From NCBI GenBank assembly GCA_965213905.1, contig OZ243922.1, forward strand, positions 1,674,001-1,738,000: a stretch of 64,000 bases of DNA, read 5' to 3'. This document shows positions 33,196-45,803 of this stretch, piece by piece. The notes under the pieces are model-generated. The model did no database searches and was not told where the DNA came from. It worked only from the letters and a program-made list of their open reading frames with translations. Both the position numbers and the translations under genes were made by a program. The DNA is from SIRX01 sp965213905 (GTDB lineage Bacteria; Actinomycetota; Rubrobacteria; Rubrobacterales; Rubrobacteraceae). Each line of letters begins with the position of its first letter. Within the stretch, counting starts at the first letter, position 1.

Positions 33196-35559
33196 GTGGC
33201 TGAAGGACAAGCGAACGAAGCGCTAAAGAAACTAGAGCAGGGGATTCAGGAGTCCAGGGAGATGATCCAGCAGAGGGTCATGGAACTGTCCCGGGACTAT
33301 TTCACCGGCTCTATAGAAATGGTCAAGCAGGTTATGGAGGAGAGCCGCACCACGCTAGAGGGGCTGCCGGATCAGCTCCCCGGTGCAGACGAAGGAACGT
33401 TCCAGGTGCTGTTCCAGGAACTGATGAACAACTACAAAGACGTCGAGCAATGCCTCGATACGGCCAAAGAGAACGTCGCCAACCTGGACGCCGATGAGAT
33501 CACCGAGCAGGGAAGTATAGACGCAACGGACGCGGCCCGTCGCGACGCGGCACAGTTGGACGTGGACCTCACCCAGGTCCGGGGCACCGGCACCGGCGGC
33601 CGCATCATCATCAGCGACGTGATGGAAGCCGCCCAAGAAAACGCGAGGAACAGGGCCGAGGAACTGGGCGTAAACATTGAAGAGGTAGAAGGCTCGGGCT
33701 TCAACGGCATGGTCACCGCCGACGACGTAACCCAATTCGCCGAGTCGGCGGGGATCGATACCTCACCGGCGTCGGTAGAGCCTGAAATAGAGGAAGAGTT
33801 CACGGAAGCAGCGGTCGTCGAGCCGGTGGACGCCGAAGCCGAGCAAGCAGCGGCGGAGGCCGAACTCGCACAAGTAGCGGCGGAAGCCGAAGCTGCCCGG
33901 GTGGCGGAGGAAGAAGCCGCGCAGGCGATGGTCGCCGAACCGCTCACCGAACCGATCACCGAGCCGGTGGATGTTGAGGCCGGGCCGACGATGGAGGAAG
34001 AGGCCACACTAATAGAAGCCGAAGCCGAAGCCGAAGCCGAAGCCGAGCCGGTGGTGGAGGCGGAGGCTGTACAGGCGGCGGAAGAGGAAGAGGCCTTATT
34101 GGTGGCAGAGGCCGAGGTCGCACGGGCGGCAGAGGCCCAAGCACTGAGGTTGGCAGAAGAGGCGGAAATCGCGCGGGTGGCGGCGGAGGCCGAGGCCGCG
34201 CGGGTGACGGAAGCCGAAGCCCTGCGGTTAGCGGAAGAAGCCGAAGCCGTACGGGTAGCGACGGAGACCGAAGCCGCGCTGGCGGCGGAAGAAGTAGAGA
34301 CCCTAAGATCGGCCGAGGAAGAAGAGGCCGCACGGGTGGCGGAAGAAGAGGAAGCCGCACGTGCAGCGGAGGAAGCAGAAACTGCCCGATTGGCGGAGGA
34401 AGAGGAAGCCGCGCGGGTAGCGCAAGAGGAAGAAACGCTCCGGGCTGCAGAAGAGGCGGAAGTCGCACAAGCGGCGGCAGAAGCCGAGGCCGAGCGGGCG
34501 ACCGAAGAGGCGGAGGCCGCCCGGGTGGCGGCGGAGGCCGAAGCCGCGCGGGTAGAAGAGGCGGAGGCCGTACGAATAGCTACCGAGGCCGAGGTCGCGC
34601 GGGCGGCGGAAGAGGAAGAAGCCGCCCGGACAGCGGCGGAAGCCGAGGCCGCAAGAGTGGAAGAGACGGAGGTCGCGCGGATAGCGGCGGAAGAAGAGGC
34701 CGCGCGAGCAGCGGCGGAAGCCGAAGCCGCACAGGCGGGGGCCGCCGAGCCGGTGGTGGAACCCGTACCGGTGGAACCCGTACCGGTGGAAGCAGAGGCC
34801 GGGCTGATGGACGTAGAGGCCGAGCCGGTAGTGGAGGAAGAAGCGGCGCAAACAGCGGGGGTTGCCGAACCGGCTGGAGGCGAGACCGTACAAACAGCGG
34901 CGGAAGAGGCCGCCCGTATGGCCGAGGAGGCCGCGCGGGCAGCGGAAGAGGCGGCCCGCATGGCGGAAGAAGCCGCGCGAGCAGCGGAAGAGGAAGAAGC
35001 CGCGCAAGCAGAGGCTGCGCAAGCGGCGGCGTTAGAGACCGAGCCGGCAGAAGCCGAGGCCGGGCAAGGGGCCGAGGCCGGGCAAGGGGCCGAGGCCGGA
35101 ACCGTACAGGTAGAAGCCGAACAAGTGGTGGTCGTAGAGGCCGAACAAGTGGTGGTTACCGAGTCGACGGAAGGTGAGGCCGCGCAGGCGGGGGAGGCAG
35201 AGGCCGAGATCGATCAGGTAGGCGCTGAGGCTGAGCAAGTAGAAGCTGGGGTCGAGCAAACGGCTGAAGCTGGAACCGAGCAGGTAGAAGGAGAGGTAGA
35301 TCAGGTAGAAGAAGGGGTCGATCAAGTAGAGGGAGAGGTAGATCAATTAGCGCAAGAGCAAGGCTCTGAACTGGCGGTGGGGGACGAATCGGCGAGAGAA
35401 ACTGTGGAGTCCGGCGGTGAACAGGAGGAAGAAGAGCAAGCCCCCCCGGCCACTAATGCCGCCCTGCGTAAGGCTAAGGAACTCGGCGTGGATCTGAACA
35501 GGATACAGGGCACCGGCGCCAACGGCCTTATCACCGTCAAAGACGTGGTGAGGACGTAG
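33196..35559 (+). CDS. Three-PSBD protein with long Ala/Glu helical repeats
   Basis: 787 residues from GTG 33196 (GGAGGAG upstream). Residues about 16-90 are a helical domain shared with the gene at 35909. Two tandem E3-binding-like (PSBD) motifs follow: DAARRDAAQLDVDLTQVRG with GTGGRI (109-144) and ARNRAEELGVNIEEVEG (147-182). A third, LRKAKELGVDLNRIQG, ends the protein (753-787). Between them lie about 560 residues of Ala/Glu/Arg repeats, mostly 9-mers of the type RVAEEEEAA and later 7-mers, predicted to form a long single helix. PSBDs normally bind E1 or E3 of 2-oxoacid dehydrogenases; the partner here is unknown. Confidence 0.75.
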   Translation: MAEGQANEALKKLEQGIQESREMIQQRVMELSRDYFTGSIEMVKQVMEESRTTLEGLPDQLPGADEGTFQVLFQELMNNYKDVEQCLDTAKENVANLDADEITEQGSIDATDAARRDAAQLDVDLTQVRGTGTGGRIIISDVMEAAQENARNRAEELGVNIEEVEGSGFNGMVTADDVTQFAESAGIDTSPASVEPEIEEEFTEAAVVEPVDAEAEQAAAEAELAQVAAEAEAARVAEEEAAQAMVAEPLTEPITEPVDVEAGPTMEEEATLIEAEAEAEAEAEPVVEAEAVQAAEEEEALLVAEAEVARAAEAQALRLAEEAEIARVAAEAEAARVTEAEALRLAEEAEAVRVATETEAALAAEEVETLRSAEEEEAARVAEEEEAARAAEEAETARLAEEEEAARVAQEEETLRAAEEAEVAQAAAEAEAERATEEAEAARVAAEAEAARVEEAEAVRIATEAEVARAAEEEEAARTAAEAEAARVEETEVARIAAEEEAARAAAEAEAAQAGAAEPVVEPVPVEPVPVEAEAGLMDVEAEPVVEEEAAQTAGVAEPAGGETVQTAAEEAARMAEEAARAAEEAARMAEEAARAAEEEEAAQAEAAQAAALETEPAEAEAGQGAEAGQGAEAGTVQVEAEQVVVVEAEQVVVTESTEGEAAQAGEAEAEIDQVGAEAEQVEAGVEQTAEAGTEQVEGEVDQVEEGVDQVEGEVDQLAQEQGSELAVGDESARETVESGGEQEEEEQAPPATNAALRKAKELGVDLNRIQGTGANGLITVKDVVRT

Positions 35560-35565
35560 GGGGTC

Positions 35566-35853
35566 GTGGAAAAACCCCCGAAGGTGCCGAACCCGGATAT
35601 CTCCCTCACCGCTAAAGCAAAGGTCCGGAGGCTGCACTTCGATCGGGTGCCGGACACGGGTACGCGGTTCTGGGGCCAGCAGGAGCGAAAAACCGAGAGC
35701 GGCACCGTGCGTGAGAACCTTCCAGAGGAGGTCGAGCGGGGCGTCGTCTACCGCGACGCCCGCATCCAATTGAGGATCGCCGCGGAGGCAACCGGGGTGG
35801 AGAAAACCCGAAAGAGAAGTGAGAAGGTACCCGGCCGGGCCAGATCGGAGTAA
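35566..35853 (+). CDS. Small basic hypothetical protein
   Basis: 95 residues from GTG 35566, seven bases after the previous stop with AGGGGG upstream. The protein is basic and rich in Arg/Lys, with a central stretch RLHFDRVPDTGTRFWG and IQLRIAAEATG. I recognise no family. Opposite charge to its very acidic neighbours suggests it could bind them, but this is only an inference from composition. Spacing shows co-transcription with the genes on either side. Confidence 0.6.
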   Translation: MEKPPKVPNPDISLTAKAKVRRLHFDRVPDTGTRFWGQQERKTESGTVRENLPEEVERGVVYRDARIQLRIAAEATGVEKTRKRSEKVPGRARSE

Positions 35854-35908
35854 ACGGTGGGGATCAGGGTAAACAAATACAGACAAACTCGCAGAGAAGG
35901 AGCAACAA

Positions 35909-36799
35909 GTGACCGAGCAAGTACAAAACTTGACGCAGCAGATCCAACAGCAGGCCCTCGACAGCGCGAAGGAATTTTACGGCGACGCCCTGGGCCAGGT
36001 CAAAGGCCAGCTAGAAAGTAGCCGCGAGCAACTCGAAGGTCTGCTGGAGCAACTCCCGGAAGGCCAGGAGGCCGCGAACGAGATCCAGGAACTGGTGGAC
36101 TCCTACGACTCCATCCTGGGAGCCCTCGACGACGCCGCCGAGACCCAGGGCGTAGAAGACATGGTCCAGCAAGCCCAGGAGACCGCCGAGGGGACCGAAG
36201 AACAAGTCGAGGAAACCGCCGAAGAAGCCGAAGAGACCGCCGAGGAAACTGCCGGAGAAGCGACCGAGCAAGCTGGAGAAGCGGTGGAAGGAGTCCAGGA
36301 GACTGCGGAGAGCGTGGTCGGGGAGGCCCAGGACGCCGTCGAAGGGGCCGCTGCGTCGGCCGAGAACCTGGCGCCGGGTACCCAGCTACTAAGCGAGGCC
36401 ACCGACGAAGACGGACAGGTCGTCCAGCGGGCCGTGGACGAATCCGGGGACATTATCGAGACCACCCTGGATGAGGCCGGCGAACTGCTCAGCGAGGACA
36501 TTACTGGCAAGATCACCGACCTCGAAGCCGAAGGAGAAGAGGAGCAGGACGAAGAAGGAAACACGATCCGCCAGGTAAGAGACGAATCCGGCAGCCTGCT
36601 CAGCCTGACGCTCGGCGAGGACGACAGCCTACTGGACCTCCAGATCCTCGAAAGCTCCGAAGAGGAAGAAGAGGAAGCAGACGCCACCGAAGCCGCAAAG
36701 CAGAAGGCCGAAGAGTTGGGCGTGGATCTCTCCGGGCTGGAAGGTACGGGGGCGGACGGCCGCATCACCGTCAAGGACGTGATGGGCGCCGGGCAGTAA
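35909..36799 (+). CDS. Modular acidic protein with C-terminal PSBD
   Basis: 296 residues from GTG 35909 (AAGGAG six bases upstream). Residues 8-80 match the N-terminal helical domain of the gene at 33196 (FYGDALGQVKGQLESSREQL; LEQLPEG). Residues 85-145 are Glu/Ala/Thr helical repeats. Residues about 150-250 match the acidic C-terminal module of the 30784 protein (GELLSEDITGKITDLEAEG; GNTIRQVRDESG). The last 36 residues are a PSBD-like motif (KAEELGVDLSGLEGTGADG then RITVKDV). It thus joins three modules that occur separately in its neighbours, the best single proof that the series is one family. Confidence 0.75.
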   Translation: MTEQVQNLTQQIQQQALDSAKEFYGDALGQVKGQLESSREQLEGLLEQLPEGQEAANEIQELVDSYDSILGALDDAAETQGVEDMVQQAQETAEGTEEQVEETAEEAEETAEETAGEATEQAGEAVEGVQETAESVVGEAQDAVEGAAASAENLAPGTQLLSEATDEDGQVVQRAVDESGDIIETTLDEAGELLSEDITGKITDLEAEGEEEQDEEGNTIRQVRDESGSLLSLTLGEDDSLLDLQILESSEEEEEEADATEAAKQKAEELGVDLSGLEGTGADGRITVKDVMGAGQ

Positions 36800-36808
36800 G
36801 GGGGCCGG

Positions 36809-37120
36809 ATGGACCGCGATCCGGGAAACACAAGGGCCATGATGGAGGATCAGAAGCGGCAACTCGTGAAAGCGGCCCGGATGTACGCCATGTGCCAGAA
36901 GGCCGAGGTCGCCGAGCCGCTGGAGATCACCGGTCTCGCCGTGGCCGCCTTCGAGGACATGCCGCTCAAACAAGCCCTCGTGTTCTTACGCTCCAACGAG
37001 CAAAACGTCAAAGACCTCGCCTGGGCCTTTAGAAACTCGAACACGGCGGAAGAGTTCGAGCAGCGGGTCAAAGAGATCAAAAATTTGCCGAACGGCGGGT
37101 CCGGCACCCAGAGGAGGTAG
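36809..37120 (+). CDS. Hypothetical helical protein
   Basis: 103 residues, ATG nine bases after the previous stop. The sequence is mixed-charge and alpha-helical (QLVKAARMYAMCQKAEVAEP, then MPLKQALVFLRSNEQNVKDL), without low complexity, so it looks like a small globular protein. No known family is recognised. It is one base from the next gene's start and clearly part of the modular-protein operon. Confidence 0.65.
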   Translation: MDRDPGNTRAMMEDQKRQLVKAARMYAMCQKAEVAEPLEITGLAVAAFEDMPLKQALVFLRSNEQNVKDLAWAFRNSNTAEEFEQRVKEIKNLPNGGSGTQRR

Positions 37121-37121
37121 C

Positions 37122-37670
37122 ATGAGCATCCGGGAGCAAGAACGGCGACAGCGGGCAGCGGAAAACAGGATGGATACGGCCATGCGCGAGGCGGACAAGC
37201 ACGTCCGGGGCCGTATCGAAGCCCGCCAGGAAGAGGCCATGAAAAGATCCGATGAGGTCGTCAGGAGGATCGAAGTCGGCGATGTCGAGCCCCGGCCGCT
37301 GCCCGGTATCCGGGAAGACTCCGTGGGGTCTATGGGCTCGATGGAGTCTATGGGTTCGATGGAATCTATGAAGTCTATAGAGTCGGCCGACACGGTAAGC
37401 GGGGTGACCGGAGAGGCCGAGCCCGACGAGATGCAGGAAAACATGCCACTCCAGGAAAAAATGCCCTATGACGCCCAGAGCGCGCACGACGAACTGGCAC
37501 AGAGGGTGACCGAAGAGACCGGCTCCGAGGGGGACCCGCACGAACATGCCGAAGCAAAAGCGGACGAGATGGCCCAGCAAATGACCGACGACACGAACGC
37601 CCAAGGGGACATGGCCGAACACGCCAACCAAAAAGTAGAGCAGATGGAAGACCAGTTGTTCGAGGGGTAA
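37122..37670 (+). CDS. Hypothetical acidic protein with SMGSMES repeats
   Basis: 182 residues; AGGAGG six bases before the ATG supports the start. The N terminus (1-60) is a charged helix. Residues 65-90 are short repeats of SMGSMES and SMESMKS encoded by near-identical DNA. The C-terminal half shows two related copies of a 28-residue unit (DELAQRVTEETGSEGDPHEH and DEMAQQMTDDTNAQGDMAEH). No family is recognised. Probably soluble and partly disordered; it is the last closely spaced gene of the run that begins at 35566. Confidence 0.6.
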   Translation: MSIREQERRQRAAENRMDTAMREADKHVRGRIEARQEEAMKRSDEVVRRIEVGDVEPRPLPGIREDSVGSMGSMESMGSMESMKSIESADTVSGVTGEAEPDEMQENMPLQEKMPYDAQSAHDELAQRVTEETGSEGDPHEHAEAKADEMAQQMTDDTNAQGDMAEHANQKVEQMEDQLFEG

Positions 37671-37835
37671 GGGCTTTCGGCCTCGCCGTACCGACCTCCA
37701 CCGTACCGGCCTCATCGCGGCCCGGATGTACCAGGGTTCGCACTCCTCCCCAAGGTGTTGTGCTTGGTCGAAATTCGGGTTTACAGGCCCCCGTGCGCCG
37801 AAATAAAATGCGCCAAAAATCGGGGAGGTTGTACA

Positions 37836-38129
37836 TTGGCAGGTTCTTGGGGCGCTAAACGGCCCGCATCTACGAAAGACCGGCGTATGTGGCGACAGTT
37901 ACTGGCGCGCCTCCATCCGGACGCGGGTGGCGACCCCGAACTGTTCTTGTTCGCCTGTTCCGTCAAAGATCAAATATGTAAGCCCCAGCGTCCCGGTAGC
38001 AGGTCCGCCCATCGCGGGAGGGAGGCAGGCCCCTTTCTCCGCTCCTGGCAAGACACGATGGGCTCCTGGGCGACGGGCAATCGGGACTCGCTGAAGGTGC
38101 CCCGAAACAGCGGGCCCCGCGACTGGTAA
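37836..38129 (+). CDS. Small J-like (HPDAGGD) protein
   Basis: 97 residues from TTG 37836, chosen for GGGAGG seven bases upstream. WRQLLARLHPDAGGDPELFLF contains an HPD triad at residues 27-29 followed by AGGD, resembling the core of a J-like domain in which helices II and III are kept; helix I is short. The C-terminal half is basic and unlike anything I know. It may be a degenerate co-chaperone paired with the J-domain protein at 28807, or a fragment. Confidence 0.5.
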   Translation: MAGSWGAKRPASTKDRRMWRQLLARLHPDAGGDPELFLFACSVKDQICKPQRPGSRSAHRGREAGPFLRSWQDTMGSWATGNRDSLKVPRNSGPRDW

Positions 38130-38240
38130 AAGCTACGAGGTTAGCCTTGCTGCTGTTGCCCCCTCTTCACCTTTTACCGCACTAGGTTTCCCGGGTCCCG
38201 TAGCATCCGGATGGCCTCTTCCTACTGCTGATCTGCCGGC

Positions 38241-38269
38241 CCGGGGCTCCGCCCCGGGGTATTTTATTG
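38241..38269 (+). terminator. Rho-independent terminator
   Basis: Perfect 8-bp GC stem CCCGGGGC/GCCCCGGG with loop TCC, followed by GTATTTTATT. It separates the J-like gene from the gene at 38402. Confidence 0.75.
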
Positions 38270-38401
38270 GAATCTTCGTTCCTCTCGTTTCTACAATTGG
38301 TTTGTATCCAAAGTAGCCGGGGTTCGTAGGACTGGCGCGTTTACTTTGGGGGCGGGCAGGGCACGAAGAGTTGATGAGAGCAAAGAGTAGTGGAGGTGCC
38401 G

Positions 38402-39049
38402 GTGCCGCCTGAAGAACCAGACGTGCGGGAAGAAAGCCGAGACTCTATCGAAGAGACCGAGGGGAGCAATTCGGGGCCGTCACGGCCCGCGAACGACACC
38501 CCGGACATCACGCTCGACGTACCGACGCTCAACCTTGAAGAGGCCCGCCTGCAGGTAGAAAACCTGCGGGCCAGGATCTCCCTCCAGGCCGAGTTGGCCG
38601 ACGTGGTGAGGATCAACGTCGGGGTGGATGCTTTTCTCGAAAACGTGGAACTGGACCTCAAGGGTCTCGAAGCCCAGGCGGTATTGAGGGCGGATCTGGA
38701 GAACGTCCGGGAAATCCTGGTCCGGACCCTGGAATCTTTGGATGGCAACCCCGACCTCGTAGACAGCTTGACACGACTGGCGGAGGCTACCTCTAACAAG
38801 AACATGGAAGGCGTCGCCGGCGACTTCATCGGTGAAGAGTCTGGAGGACGAGGGAGCCGGAAGAATGAAGAGGAGCAGGAAGGTGGCGAGGCACAAGAAC
38901 CCGATGAAGAAAGCGCCGGGGAAATAGAAGCGACCGACGCCGCCCGGAGCAAAGCGGAGGATCTGGGCGTAGACCTTTCCCGGATCGAAGGTACGGGTTC
39001 CGGCGGACGAATTATCGCCAGGGACGTTCAAAAAGCCGCAAGCGACTAA
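38402..39049 (+). CDS. GVDA-module protein with C-terminal PSBD
   Basis: 215 residues from GTG 38402, preferred because GGAGG ends five bases upstream; GTG at 38390 overlaps that site. Residues about 35-125 repeat the module seen in the 30784 protein: LDVPTLNLEEARLQVENLRA, VGVDAFLENVELDL, GLEAQAVLRADLENV and LDGNPDLVD. A short acidic linker leads to a PSBD-like end (SKAEDLGVDLSRIEGTGSGG then RIIARDV). It links the two module sets of the cluster. Function is unknown; PSBD suggests a protein-protein docking role. Confidence 0.75.
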   Translation: MPPEEPDVREESRDSIEETEGSNSGPSRPANDTPDITLDVPTLNLEEARLQVENLRARISLQAELADVVRINVGVDAFLENVELDLKGLEAQAVLRADLENVREILVRTLESLDGNPDLVDSLTRLAEATSNKNMEGVAGDFIGEESGGRGSRKNEEEQEGGEAQEPDEESAGEIEATDAARSKAEDLGVDLSRIEGTGSGGRIIARDVQKAASD

Positions 39050-39124
39050 CGAAGAACTTCCGAAGGTTTCTTACTGGGTCGTTGCAGAAAGATTAGAATG
39101 AGGTGAACCGGAAGGAGATCTACT

Positions 39125-39463
39125 ATGACCAGTGGTAAGGGTGGCAAGGGTTTCAAGCAAGGGTCGGCGGAGATCCTCTCCGACCTCCTCTCGGATGAAA
39201 GGGTCAAACGCGGCCTGGACTACCTCCAAAGTGAGGAGTTCAAGGCCGAACGCGAGCGTGTCCGGCAAGGCGCCGCCGAACGCCTCAAAAACATCCGGGC
39301 CCGATACCGGGGCAAAAGACGCACCCCAGAAACCGCGGCCCAGGAAAGGGAGCTAACCCTGCGCCTGGCCGAGGTCGAAGCCGAAGCCGCCGAGCTGCGG
39401 ATACGCCTCTCAGAACTGCTCGAAGAAGAGGAGAAGCTCCGCACGGCGTTGGAAGAATTGTAG
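39125..39463 (+). CDS. Small coiled-coil hypothetical protein
   Basis: 112 residues, ATG with GGAAGGAG upstream. The N terminus (GKGGKGFKQGSAEIL) is basic; from residue 70 a strong heptad coiled coil runs to the end (LRLAEVEAEAAELRIRLSEL). No family is recognised. It closes the modular-protein series. The 157-base gap after it holds a 6-bp hairpin (39523-39539) that may end transcription before gltB. Confidence 0.6.
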   Translation: MTSGKGGKGFKQGSAEILSDLLSDERVKRGLDYLQSEEFKAERERVRQGAAERLKNIRARYRGKRRTPETAAQERELTLRLAEVEAEAAELRIRLSELLEEEEKLRTALEEL

Positions 39464-39620
39464 GTAGGCCCGATGTAGCAATTTCCCCCGCCGGAAGTCG
39501 TTCTTTAGGGTGTTTCCTTTGTCCCGGTGGACAACCGGGTCCATAGACACTTGTGTTTAGCCTCTTAGTTGTGTAAGAATTAGACTACTTTGTAACCCTT
39601 CGTAGAATCTAGGAGGCGAC

Positions 39621-44098
<4,478 letters not shown>

Positions 44099-44099
<1 letters not shown>

Positions 44100-45526
44100 T
44101 GGGGGATCCACGCGGTTTTCTGAAGATCGGGCGCAAGCCGCCCCCGAAGCGTCCCATAGACGAGCGCCTGCACGACTACCGTTACGTCTACAAGGGAATG
44201 GAGGAGGACGAGCTCAAGGACCAGGCCGCCCGCTGCATGGACTGCGGCGTGCCGTTCTGCAACGTAGGGTGTCCGCTCGGAAACCTGATCCCGGACTGGA
44301 ACGATCTGGTCCACAAAGAGCACTGGAAGCAAGCCATAGACCGGCTGCACGCGACAAACAACTTCCCGGAGTTCACCGGTATGCTTTGCCCGGCGCCGTG
44401 CGAGTCGGCGTGCGTGCTCGCCATAAACGACGATCCCGTAACCATCAAGGAGATAGAGCTCTCGATCATCGACCGGGCTTTCGAGGAGGGCTGGGTCGTC
44501 CCCAAGCCTCCGCCGCCGGAGATAAAGACCGGCAAGACGGTCGCGGTCGTGGGCAGTGGTCCGGCGGGCCTCGCGGCGGCGCAACAGCTAAACTGGGCCG
44601 GGCACACGGTAACGGTCTTCGAGAAGAGCGACCGCATCGGCGGGCTCCTGATGTACGGCATCCCAGACTTCAAGATCGAGAAGTGGGTCGTGGACCGCCG
44701 GGTGGACATCATGGCGCGGGAAGGCATCGTGTTTCGCCCCAACACCCACGTCGGCCACGACATCACCGCCGAGGAGTTGCAGAACGACTACGACGCCGTG
44801 GTGCTCGCCGTCGGGGCGCTGGAGGGCCGGAACCTGGACGTGCCGGGTCGCGAGCTCGACGGCATTCACGTGGCGATGGACTACCTGGGACAGCAGAACC
44901 GGCGGGTGGCAGGTCTCCCGGTCGAGGAGGAAGAAATAACGGCCGAGGGCAAGAACGTCATCATCCTCGGCGGTGGCGACACGAGCGCCGACTGCCTGGG
45001 CAACGCCAACCGCGAGGGGGCGGAGTCCGTCAAGGTGCTCACCCACGGCCCCCGCCCGCCGGGCGAGGCCGATCCGATGGAGTGGCCCGACGTGCCGTTC
45101 GTCCTCAGCGTCTACGCCGCCCACGAAGAAGGCGGCGAGCGGAAATGGAACGTCGGCGTCGTCGGTTTCTCCGGCACAAACGGCCGCGTAGAGAAGATAC
45201 GCCTCGTAGAGACCGAGCGGACCGACGAGGGCAAGACCATCTACAAAGAAGGCACGGAGTTTGAGATGGACGCCGACCTCGTCTTGCTCGCCATCGGGTT
45301 TACCGGCCCGGTCCACGACCGCCTGCTCGACGACCTTAACCTAGAGTTCGGAAACCGCGGCGCCATCGCCGCCCCCGAAGGCTACTCCACGGGCGTCGCC
45401 AACGTGTTCGTGGCCGGCGACGCCAAGCTCGGCGCCGACCTCATCGTCACGGCCATCGCCGAGGGCCGCAAGGCCGCCAAGCACGTGGACCAGCATTTGA
45501 TGGGCCGGAGTTTGTTGCCAGGATAA
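44099..45526 (+). CDS. gltD: Glutamate synthase small subunit
   Basis: 475 residues. The N-terminal 4Fe-4S region has CMDCGVPFCNVGCPLG and CPAPCESACVL; the FAD motif VAVVGSGPAGLAAAQQLNWAG and NADPH motif VIILGGGDTSADCLGNA follow. It passes electrons from NADPH through FAD and Fe-S clusters to GltB. The start GTG overlaps the gltB stop by one base, so translation is coupled. Confidence 0.97.
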
Positions 45527-45572
45527 AGTAAGTCGGCACTTCAATTTGTCAGTCCTCAGCTAAAGACTCACC

Positions 45573-45803
45573 GGTGACTGTACAACTCTTAGCGGAGAGC
45601 GGCACCCGGGCCCTGCGGCGGGCTGGACTCTGACTTTCGTCATCTGCGGTGTCGGAAACGTGCTGCTTGGTCGCTGGTTTTTGACGCCGGTATTTGTGGC
45701 GGCGTTCTACGCAGGCATGATCGTTGTAGACCTCGTCGCCTGCCCGATACTCTCTTCTGGCGCAATTGGCTTCGCCGCGGACTCCGGGTCTAGTAGTGAA
45801 TAG
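45573..45803 (+). other. Possible membrane-protein remnant in the gltD-methyltransferase gap
   Basis: An open frame without a good start codon reads WTLTFVICGVGNVLLGRWF, then LTPVFVAAFYAGMIVVDLVA and stops at 45803. Two hydrophobic helices are obvious, so this may be the remains or the end of a small membrane protein. It overlaps the start of the methyltransferase gene by a few bases. Confidence 0.25.

Noticed and set aside
33432..34961. Minus-strand 500-residue Ser/Ala-rich frame
   Set aside because: Antisense shadow of the Ala/Glu repeats of the 33196 gene.
38241..38269. Possible riboswitch or other structured RNA in the gap after 38129
   Set aside because: The only structure seen is a simple GC hairpin with a T-rich tail, explained as a terminator.
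30784..39463. Gas-vesicle cluster
   Set aside because: No GvpA, GvpN, GvpF/L or other recognisable gas-vesicle gene is present; only superficial similarity in repeat-rich proteins.
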